From: a virus
Virus record (IMG/VR): IMGVR_UViG_3300017783_005116
Location: 1 to 22,002 of that record
Length of the DNA: 22,002 nucleotides
Reading direction: 5' to 3' (one strand)
The notes beneath the pieces were generated by a model. It had not been told where the DNA came from. It made no database searches and saw only the letters and a program-made list of their open reading frames with translations. The position numbers were made by a program, and so were the translations under genes. Shown here one piece after another: positions 1 through 7,372 of the stretch (the stretch's first letter is position 1; each line of letters starts with the position of its first letter).

Positions 1-470
1 TGTGCGGCTTTTAAATCACTTATTTTATCGCCAACGTAGTATCCGCCATGTGCGAACTTTATACCCGGTATTTCTGTTTCTGCTCGTTTAAACATACCAG
101 TATTGGGTTTAGCATACATATCTTGTTTGCTACTACTTTCACTAAAGTAAAGACCATCTATACTTGGACAACCTGCTTGTCCTAAAAGTTCAAACATGCG
201 ATGATTAACTTGTTCTACTTGTTGTTGCGTAACAATACCTTTAGCTATACCGCCTTGATTTGTAATTACAACAATTTTGTAACCTTCGTATCTAAGTTTT
301 GCTACTGCTTCTAAACTATTTGGTATAGGTTCAAAGTCTGCAGGATTGCCTATATAAGTTCCTTTGTCAACATTAAGTACTCCGTCTCGATCTAAACCAA
401 TTACCGGTCTATTTTGACGTTTCTTTATCTTTGTTGGGATCTCGCTCGACCATCTTATCGTCGGTTCCAT
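1..470 (-). CDS. gmhB: D-glycero-beta-D-manno-heptose 1,7-bisphosphate 7-phosphatase (GmhB-like HAD phosphatase), partial
   Basis: The gene continues beyond the left edge; 156 codons are present. The translation shows a HAD fold: DRDG with nucleophile D27 and acid/base D29, ITNQ (69-72), the Lys of AKPNTGMF (K121) and GDKISD (147-152). GmhB removes the C7 phosphate of heptose bisphosphate on the route to ADP-heptose, which fits hldE and hldD upstream in the same operon. I place the start at ATG 470 because AGGAGA precedes it by 9 nt. This puts the first 62 nt inside the cupin gene in another frame and gives about 20 residues before the HAD core. The Cys/His zinc loop of Escherichia coli GmhB is absent: the segment reads LYFSESSSKQDMYAKP. 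A histidinol-phosphatase-type HAD enzyme is the main alternative, but the neighbours favour GmhB. Confidence 0.8.
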   Translation of the reverse strand, partial: MEPTIRWSSEIPTKIKKRQNRPVIGLDRDGVLNVDKGTYIGNPADFEPIPNSLEAVAKLRYEGYKIVVITNQGGIAKGIVTQQQVEQVNHRMFELLGQAGCPSIDGLYFSESSSKQDMYAKPNTGMFKRAETEIPGIKFAHGGYYVGDKISDLKAA

Positions 471-852
471 TTTGGCTATCTCCTGGTGCTAATCTATAGT
501 TGTCGTCAACTGAGTCTGGTGTACTTACTTCTGTAACACTACTATTGTCTTCTAATGCAATAAGTTGATGCGGAAGTAATGGAGGATTTCTCCAAACATC
601 ACCTTCTTTCATTTCTTTCTCGTATACTGTTGCAGTTTTAGTATCAATATATTTTAGTAAAAAACGTCCACTATTTACAAACCATGATTCATCTTTTTCT
701 TTATGAAAATGCATACTAAACTTATTACCAGCCTTTTCAAAAACCATAATCTTACCACAGTATAATTCATTAGTTGACCAGATAAGTTCGTATCCCCATC
801 CTTTTTGTACTACACCTTCAAGTCTTTGAGGTTGTTCAGTTGTTTGTGTCAT
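409..852 (-). CDS. Cupin-fold sugar-phosphate isomerase-like protein
   Basis: This 147-residue single-domain cupin resembles the C-terminal cupin of mannose-6-phosphate isomerases and other small sugar-modifying cupins. The metal-binding pattern is visible as MHFHKEKDE (H48, H50, E55) in cupin motif 1 and PPLLPHQL (H95) in motif 2. Its 5' end overlaps hldD by 17 nt and its 3' end overlaps gmhB by 62 nt, so it belongs to one translationally coupled heptose operon. A role in sugar-phosphate or nucleotide-sugar conversion is inferred from this context. The substrate cannot be told from sequence. The last 30 residues are highly charged and lie outside the cupin core; part of that stretch serves mainly as the gmhB start region. 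Confidence 0.75.
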   Translation of the reverse strand: MTQTTEQPQRLEGVVQKGWGYELIWSTNELYCGKIMVFEKAGNKFSMHFHKEKDESWFVNSGRFLLKYIDTKTATVYEKEMKEGDVWRNPPLLPHQLIALEDNSSVTEVSTPDSVDDNYRLAPGDSQNGTDDKMVERDPNKDKETSK

Positions 853-1663
853 TTATAAAGTCCTTTATATTTGTCCATTTAAAATCGCCTATATATTGAT
901 TTAGTTTTGTTGTATCAGCACAAGTATATTTCTGATACTGTGATTTTATATTATCTGGTATAGGTATATAATTAATACCAGCATTGTGTTTTTGTGCAAT
1001 AGTATCTGCGACTTCTTGAAAACTAACAGGTTGTGCAGTGCCAATGTTAAATATTCCACTTGCATCAGTGCCCATCATAATTTCATGTATTTTTGCTATG
1101 TCATTTACACAAACAAAATCTCTAAGATACTTGTCACTATCTTCAAACAGCGTAATTATATTATCTTCTTTTGCTTGTTTTGTAAATTTTGTATAAGGAC
1201 TTGCTTGATCACCTTTGTTATCTTCGCCTTGTCCGTAAACATTAAAATATCTAAATCCTTGTATTTGTATTTGGAATTCATCTATAAATTGATTAATAAA
1301 TCTATCAAACAAATACTTGCTCCATGCATATGGAGATTGTGGTAGAATAGGTCCATCTTCTACAAAATTCTCTGTTGGTCCATAAACACTTGCACTTGAT
1401 GCATATTGTAATTTAGTTCCAAAGTTTTCACATACTTGTGCTAATCTTACACTAAACTCAAAGTTTTGCTCTAATATTTGATTCACATCCGTGTACGTAG
1501 TTGAACTTATTGCACCTGTGTGTATGCACCAATCATAACTTTCAGTACTTGGTATAATACCGGGTTGCCATTCCCATCCTTCAACTTCATGTCCTTTTGA
1601 CATTAAGTAAAGTGCAATATTGGATCCTATAAATCCTTTGTGTCCTGTTACTAATATTTTCAT
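836..1663 (-). CDS. hldD: ADP-L-glycero-D-manno-heptose 6-epimerase (HldD-like), NAD(P)-dependent SDR
   Basis: This 275-residue extended short-chain dehydrogenase would convert ADP-D-glycero-manno-heptose to ADP-L-glycero-manno-heptose, the sugar donor for the lipopolysaccharide inner core. Visible features are the Rossmann motif GHKGFIGS (7-14), HTGAISSTT (48-56, matching the HldD HEGACSSTT-type motif), SSASVYG (89-95), the catalytic YAWSK pair (Y112, K116), FRYFNVYG (137-144) and RDFVCVNDIA (181-190). It is shorter than E. coli HldD (about 310), with the C-terminal substrate region reduced. Its ATG overlaps the hldE stop as ATGA, implying translational coupling. A GDP- or UDP-sugar epimerase is possible, but the HldD-type motifs and neighbouring hldE and gmhB make HldD most likely. 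Confidence 0.85.
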   Translation of the reverse strand: MKILVTGHKGFIGSNIALYLMSKGHEVEGWEWQPGIIPSTESYDWCIHTGAISSTTYTDVNQILEQNFEFSVRLAQVCENFGTKLQYASSASVYGPTENFVEDGPILPQSPYAWSKYLFDRFINQFIDEFQIQIQGFRYFNVYGQGEDNKGDQASPYTKFTKQAKEDNIITLFEDSDKYLRDFVCVNDIAKIHEIMMGTDASGIFNIGTAQPVSFQEVADTIAQKHNAGINYIPIPDNIKSQYQKYTCADTTKLNQYIGDFKWTNIKDFINDTNN

Positions 1664-2799
1664 TTACTCTTCTCTATTATATCTGTTGTTGAATAACCAT
1701 CCAACGTAGGTATTATATGTACTTCTGCTAAGTCATTACCTACTACAGTTTCAAAAGTATAGTCTCCACCCTTTACAATTATATCTACATTAATAGCTTT
1801 TATAAGTTCGTAGGGTGTGTCTTCGTCAAATGCAATTACGTCATCTACCCAAGGTAACATTAGTAATTGTTCTGTACGTTTGCGTAAGTCGTTTATTGGA
1901 CGATTACTTCCTTTTAATCTTTTTACACTTTCGTCAGTGTTAATACCAACAATTAGTTGGTTTCCTAATTTACTTGCTTCTTTTAGTAAGTGTAAATGAC
2001 CTTTATGTAATATATCAAATACACCATTTGTAAACACAACAGTATTTTTTATATCGCTTAACTTTAAAGTATATGTACCAATGTGCTTAACACTTTCTGT
2101 TGCGCCTTTCGAAGCAAGTTCAATAGACTGTTTAATATCTTTGTCTTGTGTAAGTCCATATACAAACCCTGCTAAAAAACAGTCGCCTGCGCCTGTAACA
2201 TCATTAACTTCTACCTGTTCAGGAATAACAAAATGTTTTTCATTTTCAAATGTTGCTGTTATTGCACCTGAAGCATTTGTTGTAATAATATTTCCTTGCC
2301 ATGCATCAAATCCAAAATCATAATATTCTTTACCGTTTGGTTTTACTAACCATGCGCCTTTATACGCTTCAGCATGTCGTTTTGGATCTACAATTACTTT
2401 GCAATCGAATGTGTTTATATGTGCAATAATTTCCTTAGCATGATCTAATACGCCTTTGTTGTAATCGCTTAGTATTACATAATCATATTTTTTAAAGTCA
2501 CTGCTTAAAATATCTTTCAAAACAGCGTCACTATCAGCTTGTTGGTCCTCATCTAAACGTGTAATGTAATGTCCGTCACAAATAATACGTGTCTTAGTGC
2601 TACGTGGTTGCGTAGTATTGTATAGTGTAACATCTACACCTAAACTTTTTAAGTTTTCAAAAACTAATCCTGCACCGCCGAGCGATGTCTTAACTTCACC
2701 AAGGTTTACTACAGGTACAGGAGCCTCCGGACTTATCCGTGTGCTTGTACCATAGATATATTTGTCAACAATTACATCGCCAAGAACTAATACTTTCAT
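1660..2799 (-). CDS. hldE: Bifunctional heptose 7-phosphate kinase / heptose 1-phosphate adenylyltransferase (HldE)
   Basis: This two-domain enzyme would phosphorylate heptose 7-phosphate at C1 and then attach AMP. Residues 1-250 are a PfkB/ribokinase-type kinase with LGDVIVD (6-12), SPEAPVPV (23-30), GGAG (41-44) and the ATP/anion-hole signature DVTGAGD (200-206, catalytic D206). Residues 253-379 are a nucleotidyltransferase with FTNGVFDILHKGH (HxGH at 265-268), KGGDYTFETVVG (343-354) and the HldE-like end GYSTTDII. It has 379 residues against 477 in E. coli; the loss is in the kinase domain. It is the first gene of the heptose operon. The promoter's -10 box ends 6 nt before this ATG and there is no Shine-Dalgarno site, so translation is probably leaderless. 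All key motifs appear intact. Confidence 0.92.
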   Translation of the reverse strand: MKVLVLGDVIVDKYIYGTSTRISPEAPVPVVNLGEVKTSLGGAGLVFENLKSLGVDVTLYNTTQPRSTKTRIICDGHYITRLDEDQQADSDAVLKDILSSDFKKYDYVILSDYNKGVLDHAKEIIAHINTFDCKVIVDPKRHAEAYKGAWLVKPNGKEYYDFGFDAWQGNIITTNASGAITATFENEKHFVIPEQVEVNDVTGAGDCFLAGFVYGLTQDKDIKQSIELASKGATESVKHIGTYTLKLSDIKNTVVFTNGVFDILHKGHLHLLKEASKLGNQLIVGINTDESVKRLKGSNRPINDLRKRTEQLLMLPWVDDVIAFDEDTPYELIKAINVDIIVKGGDYTFETVVGNDLAEVHIIPTLDGYSTTDIIEKSK

Positions 2800-2805
2800 G
2801 TTTTA

Positions 2806-2834
2806 ATTATACTATGTTATGACTGCATTGTCAA
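2806..2834 (-). promoter_or_regulatory. Consensus sigma-70 promoter of the heptose operon
   Basis: On the minus strand TTGACA (2834-2829) is followed after exactly 17 nt by TATAAT (2811-2806), a perfect match to both vegetative boxes. It lies across the end of the Nudix gene. Transcription would start close to position 2799, the A of the hldE ATG. It implies that the heptose genes can be transcribed by unmodified host polymerase independently of the late gp14-gp15 operon. Confidence 0.85.
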
Positions 2835-3264
2835 GTAAATTTATTGTTTGAAATACAGTTTCTAATTTATTTAAATTGACTTTACTTTGTAGTGTGTTAC
2901 GCAAACCGTGATGCAATGGTTTTGGCCATTTTCCAAAACTACACCATGCATAACCATCATGCTCGTTATTGAGATTTGGTATAAATTCTTTATCGATCAG
3001 CACCAAATATGTGTGAAAGAAGAATTTATTATCATTAGATGTAAAACTTTCTAACGGTATTACTTTTTTATATTCTGGGAGTTGGCCTATTTCTTCCTTT
3101 ATTTCTCTCTGCAATCCTTCCCAAGGAGTTTCTGCTTGCTCGTTAGCACCGCCAACAAGCCCCCATTGATTAGTTTTCTTTTTACCAGTTCTGTGTAAAA
3201 ATAGAAAACGTTTGGTAGAAGTTGTGTAGAAGAGAGCTCCACTACATATAATATTCTCGTTCAT
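2812..3264 (-). CDS. Nudix hydrolase
   Basis: This 150-residue protein has a full Nudix box at 39-61: G39, E45, then R53-E54-I55-K56-E57-E58-I59-G60, the Mg2+-binding helix that hydrolyses nucleoside diphosphates linked to another group. The final hydrophobic box position is Gln. The overall form (NENIICSGALF at the start, WGLVGGANE before the box) resembles small NUDIX proteins acting on nucleotide sugars or damaged nucleotides. It lies 8 nt after gp15 and 12 nt before hldE, so it may be the last gene of the late gp14-gp15 unit, yet its 3' end carries the heptose promoter. Nucleotide-sugar clean-up is plausible from context. The true substrate is unknown. No strong Shine-Dalgarno site is visible before the ATG. 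Confidence 0.85.
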   Translation of the reverse strand: MNENIICSGALFYTTSTKRFLFLHRTGKKKTNQWGLVGGANEQAETPWEGLQREIKEEIGQLPEYKKVIPLESFTSNDNKFFFHTYLVLIDKEFIPNLNNEHDGYAWCSFGKWPKPLHHGLRNTLQSKVNLNKLETVFQTINLLDNAVIT

Positions 3265-3272
3265 GTAAGTAA

Positions 3273-4688
3273 TTAGCCGTTGAGGTCTATGCGCCAGGTG
3301 CCAACTGGATAGTCGCCATCAACTGATTTGAACCATTCACCATCTTCAAATCGATATTGAATTTGTGTATTTAGGTTAGTAGTATAGCTTACAGTAGTTT
3401 GTTCTGATGCATCAAATACAATAGACCAAGCAGAGCCTGACCATTCTATAATGTCATTAGCTGATGCAACAAATGCACTACCATCATTATTTGTCCATGC
3501 TTGCGCACTATTTGTTGCATTAGCATTACCAATATCATCAAGTATTAAAAAGCGTAAGCCTGCACTTAAAACTTGTAGAGGGTTAAATTTAGTTGGATCT
3601 ATAATGTAATCAATAGAAGTACGATTGTCTATTACACTATCATCTGGAAAACTATCTAAATCAAAGTTTATGTTTATTTGCCCATCATCAAACGGATTCA
3701 CTGTAAAAGATCCGCTTATTGTACCATTATTATTTGCATTACGCAAGTGTATTCTACTTACATCAGCAGTATATACACCTGGATATCCTTGGAAAATATC
3801 TTCCCAGGATATTGCACCAATATTACCATCATTGCCGATGATACGTGCTGTGTCACCTTCTAAGTAAACACCATACTTGTTATAGTTTACATTTGCCATT
3901 TGCTGTGCAGTTTCTGAAGTTGCAGTTGTGCCTTTAGAATTTGTGTTTGCACCTGCTTGTGCAAAATCATCCCATCTATTTTGATCAGGCGCACTTACAC
4001 CTTTTATAATATCACCACGTGATTCGTCAAACATACTTGTGATAATATTTGTAATAGCACCCATACGTTTTACTTTTGTCGGTGGTGAAATATATACAGG
4101 CACACTAAATGTTAATGTAGCAATGTCTATTTCACTCTCAACGCCAACTGGTATACTTCTGTTTGTAAATTGTACATTTTCTAAATATACAGATGTAATA
4201 CTTGTCCAATCAATAAAGTTATCAGTAGTTTGCATTTCTAATGCAGGATTGAATAGTACAAGTATTTGTTCAAGCATTTGCAATTTTTGATCTGTATTTG
4301 TTGTCCAAATATCTGCATTCATTCGTAGCAAATAAGGCGTAGGCATAATCTTTTCTACGCTATATGCTTTACCTTGATAATTTAAATATTCTTCATTAGT
4401 CTCGTCAAATGCTTTTTCTCTTACTCTGGTAGTATGAGTATATGTTGCATCTGCAAGCCTATCTTTATCTAATTCTAATGCAGTGATGTAACATGCAATG
4501 CGAGGAGCACTTGGTATTTTGTTTTCACTGTTTTCTCTAATTATATTCGCAACTTGTCTTGTTAAATCGCCATACACAACCGGTACATCTTTTGTTGCAC
4601 CTTTACCATCTTTTACTGGAAAGTTAGATAGTATACGCATCATTTGCGTTACATATCTTCTTATTTGTCCGTCATAAAAATGATCCAT
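3273..4688 (-). CDS. gp15: Tail sheath stabiliser / tail completion protein gp15, extended
   Basis: This is the homologue of T4 gp15, the hexameric ring that caps the finished tail and joins it to the neck. The N-terminal part matches the family: MDHFYDGQIRRYVTQMMRIL (compare T4 FYNSSFRRYATLM), DVPVVYGD (35-42), MLEQILVLFNP and LTFSVPVYISPP. At 471 residues it is far longer than T4 gp15 (272). The extra C-terminal 240 residues hold a Gly/Asn-rich linker and a module ending NDIIEWSGSAWSIVFD ... QYRFEDGEWFKSVDGDYPVG, which resembles modules in the sheath and gp14. It overlaps the gp14 stop by one base (TAATG), so the two are probably coupled. Unlike in T4, gp15 and gp14 are transcribed away from gp13. 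Confidence 0.87.
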   Translation of the reverse strand: MDHFYDGQIRRYVTQMMRILSNFPVKDGKGATKDVPVVYGDLTRQVANIIRENSENKIPSAPRIACYITALELDKDRLADATYTHTTRVREKAFDETNEEYLNYQGKAYSVEKIMPTPYLLRMNADIWTTNTDQKLQMLEQILVLFNPALEMQTTDNFIDWTSITSVYLENVQFTNRSIPVGVESEIDIATLTFSVPVYISPPTKVKRMGAITNIITSMFDESRGDIIKGVSAPDQNRWDDFAQAGANTNSKGTTATSETAQQMANVNYNKYGVYLEGDTARIIGNDGNIGAISWEDIFQGYPGVYTADVSRIHLRNANNNGTISGSFTVNPFDDGQININFDLDSFPDDSVIDNRTSIDYIIDPTKFNPLQVLSAGLRFLILDDIGNANATNSAQAWTNNDGSAFVASANDIIEWSGSAWSIVFDASEQTTVSYTTNLNTQIQYRFEDGEWFKSVDGDYPVGTWRIDLNG

Positions 4689-5848
4689 TATACGTCATCC
4701 GTTTTTGGTCTAAGTGCTTTTGACAAGCTCTGTTTTTCAGGAACCGTTTCGCCTGCAATTTCATTTGTTGCTGTATTGTTTATAAACGAGGTTTTCTGTG
4801 TACGTCTTTCAAGTGTATTACTTAATGCCATACGCACATCATCGCCTACTTTAACCCAACGACTGCCATCAAATCTAAACATTCTGTTTGGTGCAAAATC
4901 TGTTCTTAAGAAGTAATCACCTTGTTGATTTTCTCTTGGAAACTGTATACCAAATCCAAACGGAGCACCATTTGGCGCTGTAGCAGAATCTACAAGGTAG
5001 CCTGTGTAACCTGCTCTGTCTGGTCTGTTTGCTATTTCATCAGCATTTACATTAATATTGCTTGCGTCTAAGTCTGTTTGGTCAGCAGTCTGTAATGATA
5101 CTGTTCCGTCGTCATCTGTAGCTACTGTATATAAATGGTTTATATCAAATCCGCTTTCTGGTGAGTCTTGCTCTGCTTGTGCAACAACAGCATTATTAAT
5201 TTGCATCTCTTTTTCATATGTAGAAAGCACATCACGTAATGTTTGTGAACTTCCTTCTTTTGCAGGTAAGTCTAATATTTCTGCATATTCTTGACTATCG
5301 TATATTTGCTTCATCTTTAATCTATAAAGATGTGGATACCAAGTAGGTGAAAATCCTTCAGCCGCTCGATTTATATCTTCAATTACATAAAATCTTTTAA
5401 GCGCAATGTCAAAATCATTAAGTGCATATTCGTCTTTCAAATGTGGAAGCTCAATTACATCACCTGACATAGGTTTACGACCAAGTGTCTTTACTATACT
5501 ATTAATATGCACAGTCATAAACAATGTATCATTGCTCAGGAATAATCCAAACTGGCTTAGATCAAAGTCAATATCTTGTACATTGTATATTGCTCTGTGT
5601 GTATAAACATCTGTGTCGTACTTTCTGTCCCTATTTTCTAAAAAAAGTAAATCTTGAATATTTGTTTCTTTCACAGCATCATACTGAGGTAGTGTTGCTG
5701 TTGATTCACCTTCTGCAGGATTACTTGGTCCAATGTATTTGTGAATGTTTATATCAGTTCCGCCAACAGTAAACATTTCTTGGATTTGTTTGTCCAAAAA
5801 GTGATAATCATTGCCGCGTTCGGGTTTATATAAAGATAGTCTTGGCAT
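4688..5848 (-). CDS. gp14: Neck protein gp14 (head completion)
   Basis: The 386-residue protein matches marine T4-type gp14, which with gp13 closes the filled head and forms the neck. It starts MPRLSLYKPERGNDYHFLD, followed by FTVGGTDINIHKYIGPSNPA. The central SGDVIELPHLKDEYALN ... KRFYVIEDINRA corresponds to the T4 gp14 segment GDLIYFPL ... FEVNWV. The C-terminal third contains FRFDGSRWVKVGDDVR, a module also seen in gp15 and gp18. It is longer than T4 gp14 (256). The start codon is 5 nt after the late-promoter box at 5854-5861 with no Shine-Dalgarno site, so a leaderless late mRNA is predicted. The identification is from remembered family patterns. Confidence 0.78.
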   Translation of the reverse strand: MPRLSLYKPERGNDYHFLDKQIQEMFTVGGTDINIHKYIGPSNPAEGESTATLPQYDAVKETNIQDLLFLENRDRKYDTDVYTHRAIYNVQDIDFDLSQFGLFLSNDTLFMTVHINSIVKTLGRKPMSGDVIELPHLKDEYALNDFDIALKRFYVIEDINRAAEGFSPTWYPHLYRLKMKQIYDSQEYAEILDLPAKEGSSQTLRDVLSTYEKEMQINNAVVAQAEQDSPESGFDINHLYTVATDDDGTVSLQTADQTDLDASNINVNADEIANRPDRAGYTGYLVDSATAPNGAPFGFGIQFPRENQQGDYFLRTDFAPNRMFRFDGSRWVKVGDDVRMALSNTLERRTQKTSFINNTATNEIAGETVPEKQSLSKALRPKTDDV

Positions 5849-5853
5849 ATGTA

Positions 5854-5874
5854 TATTTATCGTTACGATAAATA
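5854..5874. promoter_or_regulatory. Palindromic two-way late promoter between gp14 and gp13
   Basis: These 21 bases form a perfect inverted repeat centred on T5864. Each arm reads outward as CGATAAATA, matching the T4-type late -10 element (TATAAATA) used in this genome. The plus box (GATAAATA, 5867-5874) faces gp13 with a 21-nt gap containing GGAGAAG. The minus box faces gp14 with only 5 nt before its ATG. One short element thus serves both divergent neck genes. Confidence 0.8.
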
Positions 5875-5895
5875 CTATGTGGAGAAGATATCTTT

Positions 5896-6654
5896 ATGAC
5901 AGACTTAGCAACTAAAAAACAAGAAATATTTAACTATATCTATACAGCCTTAGGTGGCGGCATGGTAGATGTCGAGCTTGATCCAGCACATTATGAGCAA
6001 GGATTAACAAAAGCACTGACTAAGTTTAGACAGCGTAGTGATAATTCAGTAGAAGAGTCATATATGTTTATGCCTACTGTAATTGATCAAAACACTTACA
6101 AACTACCAAATGAAGTTGTAGAAGTAAGAAGACTTTTCCGTAGATCTATTGGTTCACGTACTGGTGGAGGTGATGGCGGCACTTTGTTTGAGCCGTTCAA
6201 CATGGCATACACAAATACATATTTGCTTTCAAGTTCTAAAATGGGCGGCTTAGCAACATATGATTTATTTTCTCAGCACCAAGAATTAGTAGGACGTATG
6301 TTTGGTTCCTTTATTGAATTTAAATGGAATACACAAACAAAAAATCTAACCCTTTTACAACGCCCAAGAGCTGAAGAAGAACTTCTTCTTTATGTTTACA
6401 ATTACAGAGGCGATGAACAATTATTAGACGATTACCTTGCAGTACAGTGGTTAAAGGATTATGCATTAGCCGCATGTAAATTTATGTTAGGCGAAGCACG
6501 TTCAAAGTTTGCCACTATTGCAGGTCCACAAGGTGGTTCTACACTAAATGGTGACACACTAAAAGCAGAAGCAACTGCTGAAATGGAAAAGCTGGAAACA
6601 GAAGTTCAAATGGCAGTTCCAGGTGGCGTAGGCTACGGCTTTACAATCGGTTAA
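5896..6654 (+). CDS. gp13: Neck protein gp13 (head completion)
   Basis: This is a 252-residue homologue of T4 gp13, which binds the portal and completes the head with gp14. It starts MTDLATKKQEIFNYIYTALG and continues VDVELDPAHYEQGLTKAL, YKLPNEVVEVRRLFRR, LFEPFN, a Phe/Trp-rich centre, LLLYVYNYRGDEQLLDDYLAVQWLKDYALA and a Gly-rich end (VPGGVGYGFTIG), all familiar from marine T4-like gp13. A GGAGAAG ribosome site lies about 10 nt before the ATG and the late box GATAAATA lies 21 nt upstream. It is the only neck gene on the plus strand, split from gp14 and gp15 by the palindromic promoter. Confidence 0.85.
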   Translation: MTDLATKKQEIFNYIYTALGGGMVDVELDPAHYEQGLTKALTKFRQRSDNSVEESYMFMPTVIDQNTYKLPNEVVEVRRLFRRSIGSRTGGGDGGTLFEPFNMAYTNTYLLSSSKMGGLATYDLFSQHQELVGRMFGSFIEFKWNTQTKNLTLLQRPRAEEELLLYVYNYRGDEQLLDDYLAVQWLKDYALAACKFMLGEARSKFATIAGPQGGSTLNGDTLKAEATAEMEKLETEVQMAVPGGVGYGFTIG

Positions 6655-6663
6655 AAAAACTTC

Positions 6664-6692
6664 TTGACAACCTATACTTTTTGCGTTATAAT
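6664..6692 (+). promoter_or_regulatory. Consensus sigma-70 promoter for oxygenase and nucleotide kinase
   Basis: TTGACA (6664-6669), 17 nt, TATAAT (6687-6692): both boxes and the spacing are perfect. It lies just after the gp13 stop and drives the oxygenase-kinase pair, so these can be expressed by host polymerase before the late genes around them. Confidence 0.88.
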
Positions 6693-6721
6693 GTAGTTTA
6701 TAAAGTAAGAAAGTGACTCAC

Positions 6722-7372
6722 ATGTTTGATTATCAAGTACAACCTGTCTTTTCTACTCCTATTGTGAGTGTTGATATAGGCAAAGTAGATCCAATGACAT
6801 TAGCATGGATCAAGAACTTACGCTACGAACATAAGGCAGTAGGACAAACTGACGACGAAGAACATCTGCCGTTCAAAGAGCGCGGATTTAATATTATTAA
6901 TGCAAAACAATTACGTTTGCTAAGAAGTAATATTATGAAAGCAGTAGCTTGGTATTCATACGAGTTGTTAGATGTAACTACAGATGTAGAATTTGTTTTC
7001 ACAACAAGCTGGATCAATAGATTAGAAAAGGATGAAAATATAGATAGACATCCTCATACTAATAGTGTTATCTCAGGCATATATTACATTGACGTTACAC
7101 CAAATTCATCACCTATTACTTTTCATAAAAACAGGACACATTTAAGTACTTGGCCATTATCAACCAAACCTTTACAGGCAGGTAGACAATGGAATCAATA
7201 CAACACAGAACAATATACATACATGCCACAAAATGGATTGTGTATATTATTTCCAAGCCATTTGGAACATTCTGTAGAACATAGTACTGATGACAAGTAT
7301 AGATATGGACTTGCTTTTAATTTATTTGCACGTGGAAAACTTGGCGAAAACTCAGGAAGTATTACAATATGA
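6722..7372 (+). CDS. Putative 2OG-Fe(II) oxygenase
   Basis: The 216-residue protein resembles the short 2-oxoglutarate/iron dioxygenases common in marine T4-like phages. Visible features are TTSWINRL (94-101), RHPHTNSVISGIYYIDV with candidate iron ligands H110/H112, LFPSHLEHSV with H183, and KYRYGLAFNLF with R194 as the likely 2OG-binding residue. The substrate is unknown; such proteins may hydroxylate proteins, nucleic acids or small molecules. I prefer ATG 6722 over GTG 6713 because the protein then starts MFDYQVQPVFSTPI, typical of the family, although no strong ribosome site is seen for either. Its stop overlaps the next start (ATGA), so it is coupled to the kinase. It sits 30 nt after a perfect sigma-70 promoter. 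Confidence 0.78.
   Translation: MFDYQVQPVFSTPIVSVDIGKVDPMTLAWIKNLRYEHKAVGQTDDEEHLPFKERGFNIINAKQLRLLRSNIMKAVAWYSYELLDVTTDVEFVFTTSWINRLEKDENIDRHPHTNSVISGIYYIDVTPNSSPITFHKNRTHLSTWPLSTKPLQAGRQWNQYNTEQYTYMPQNGLCILFPSHLEHSVEHSTDDKYRYGLAFNLFARGKLGENSGSITI

Noticed and set aside
986-1345. Plus-strand open frame opposite hldD
   Set aside because: It is antisense to a gene with clear HldD motifs, has no ribosome site, and its protein is a low-quality Cys/Phe/Ile-rich shadow.
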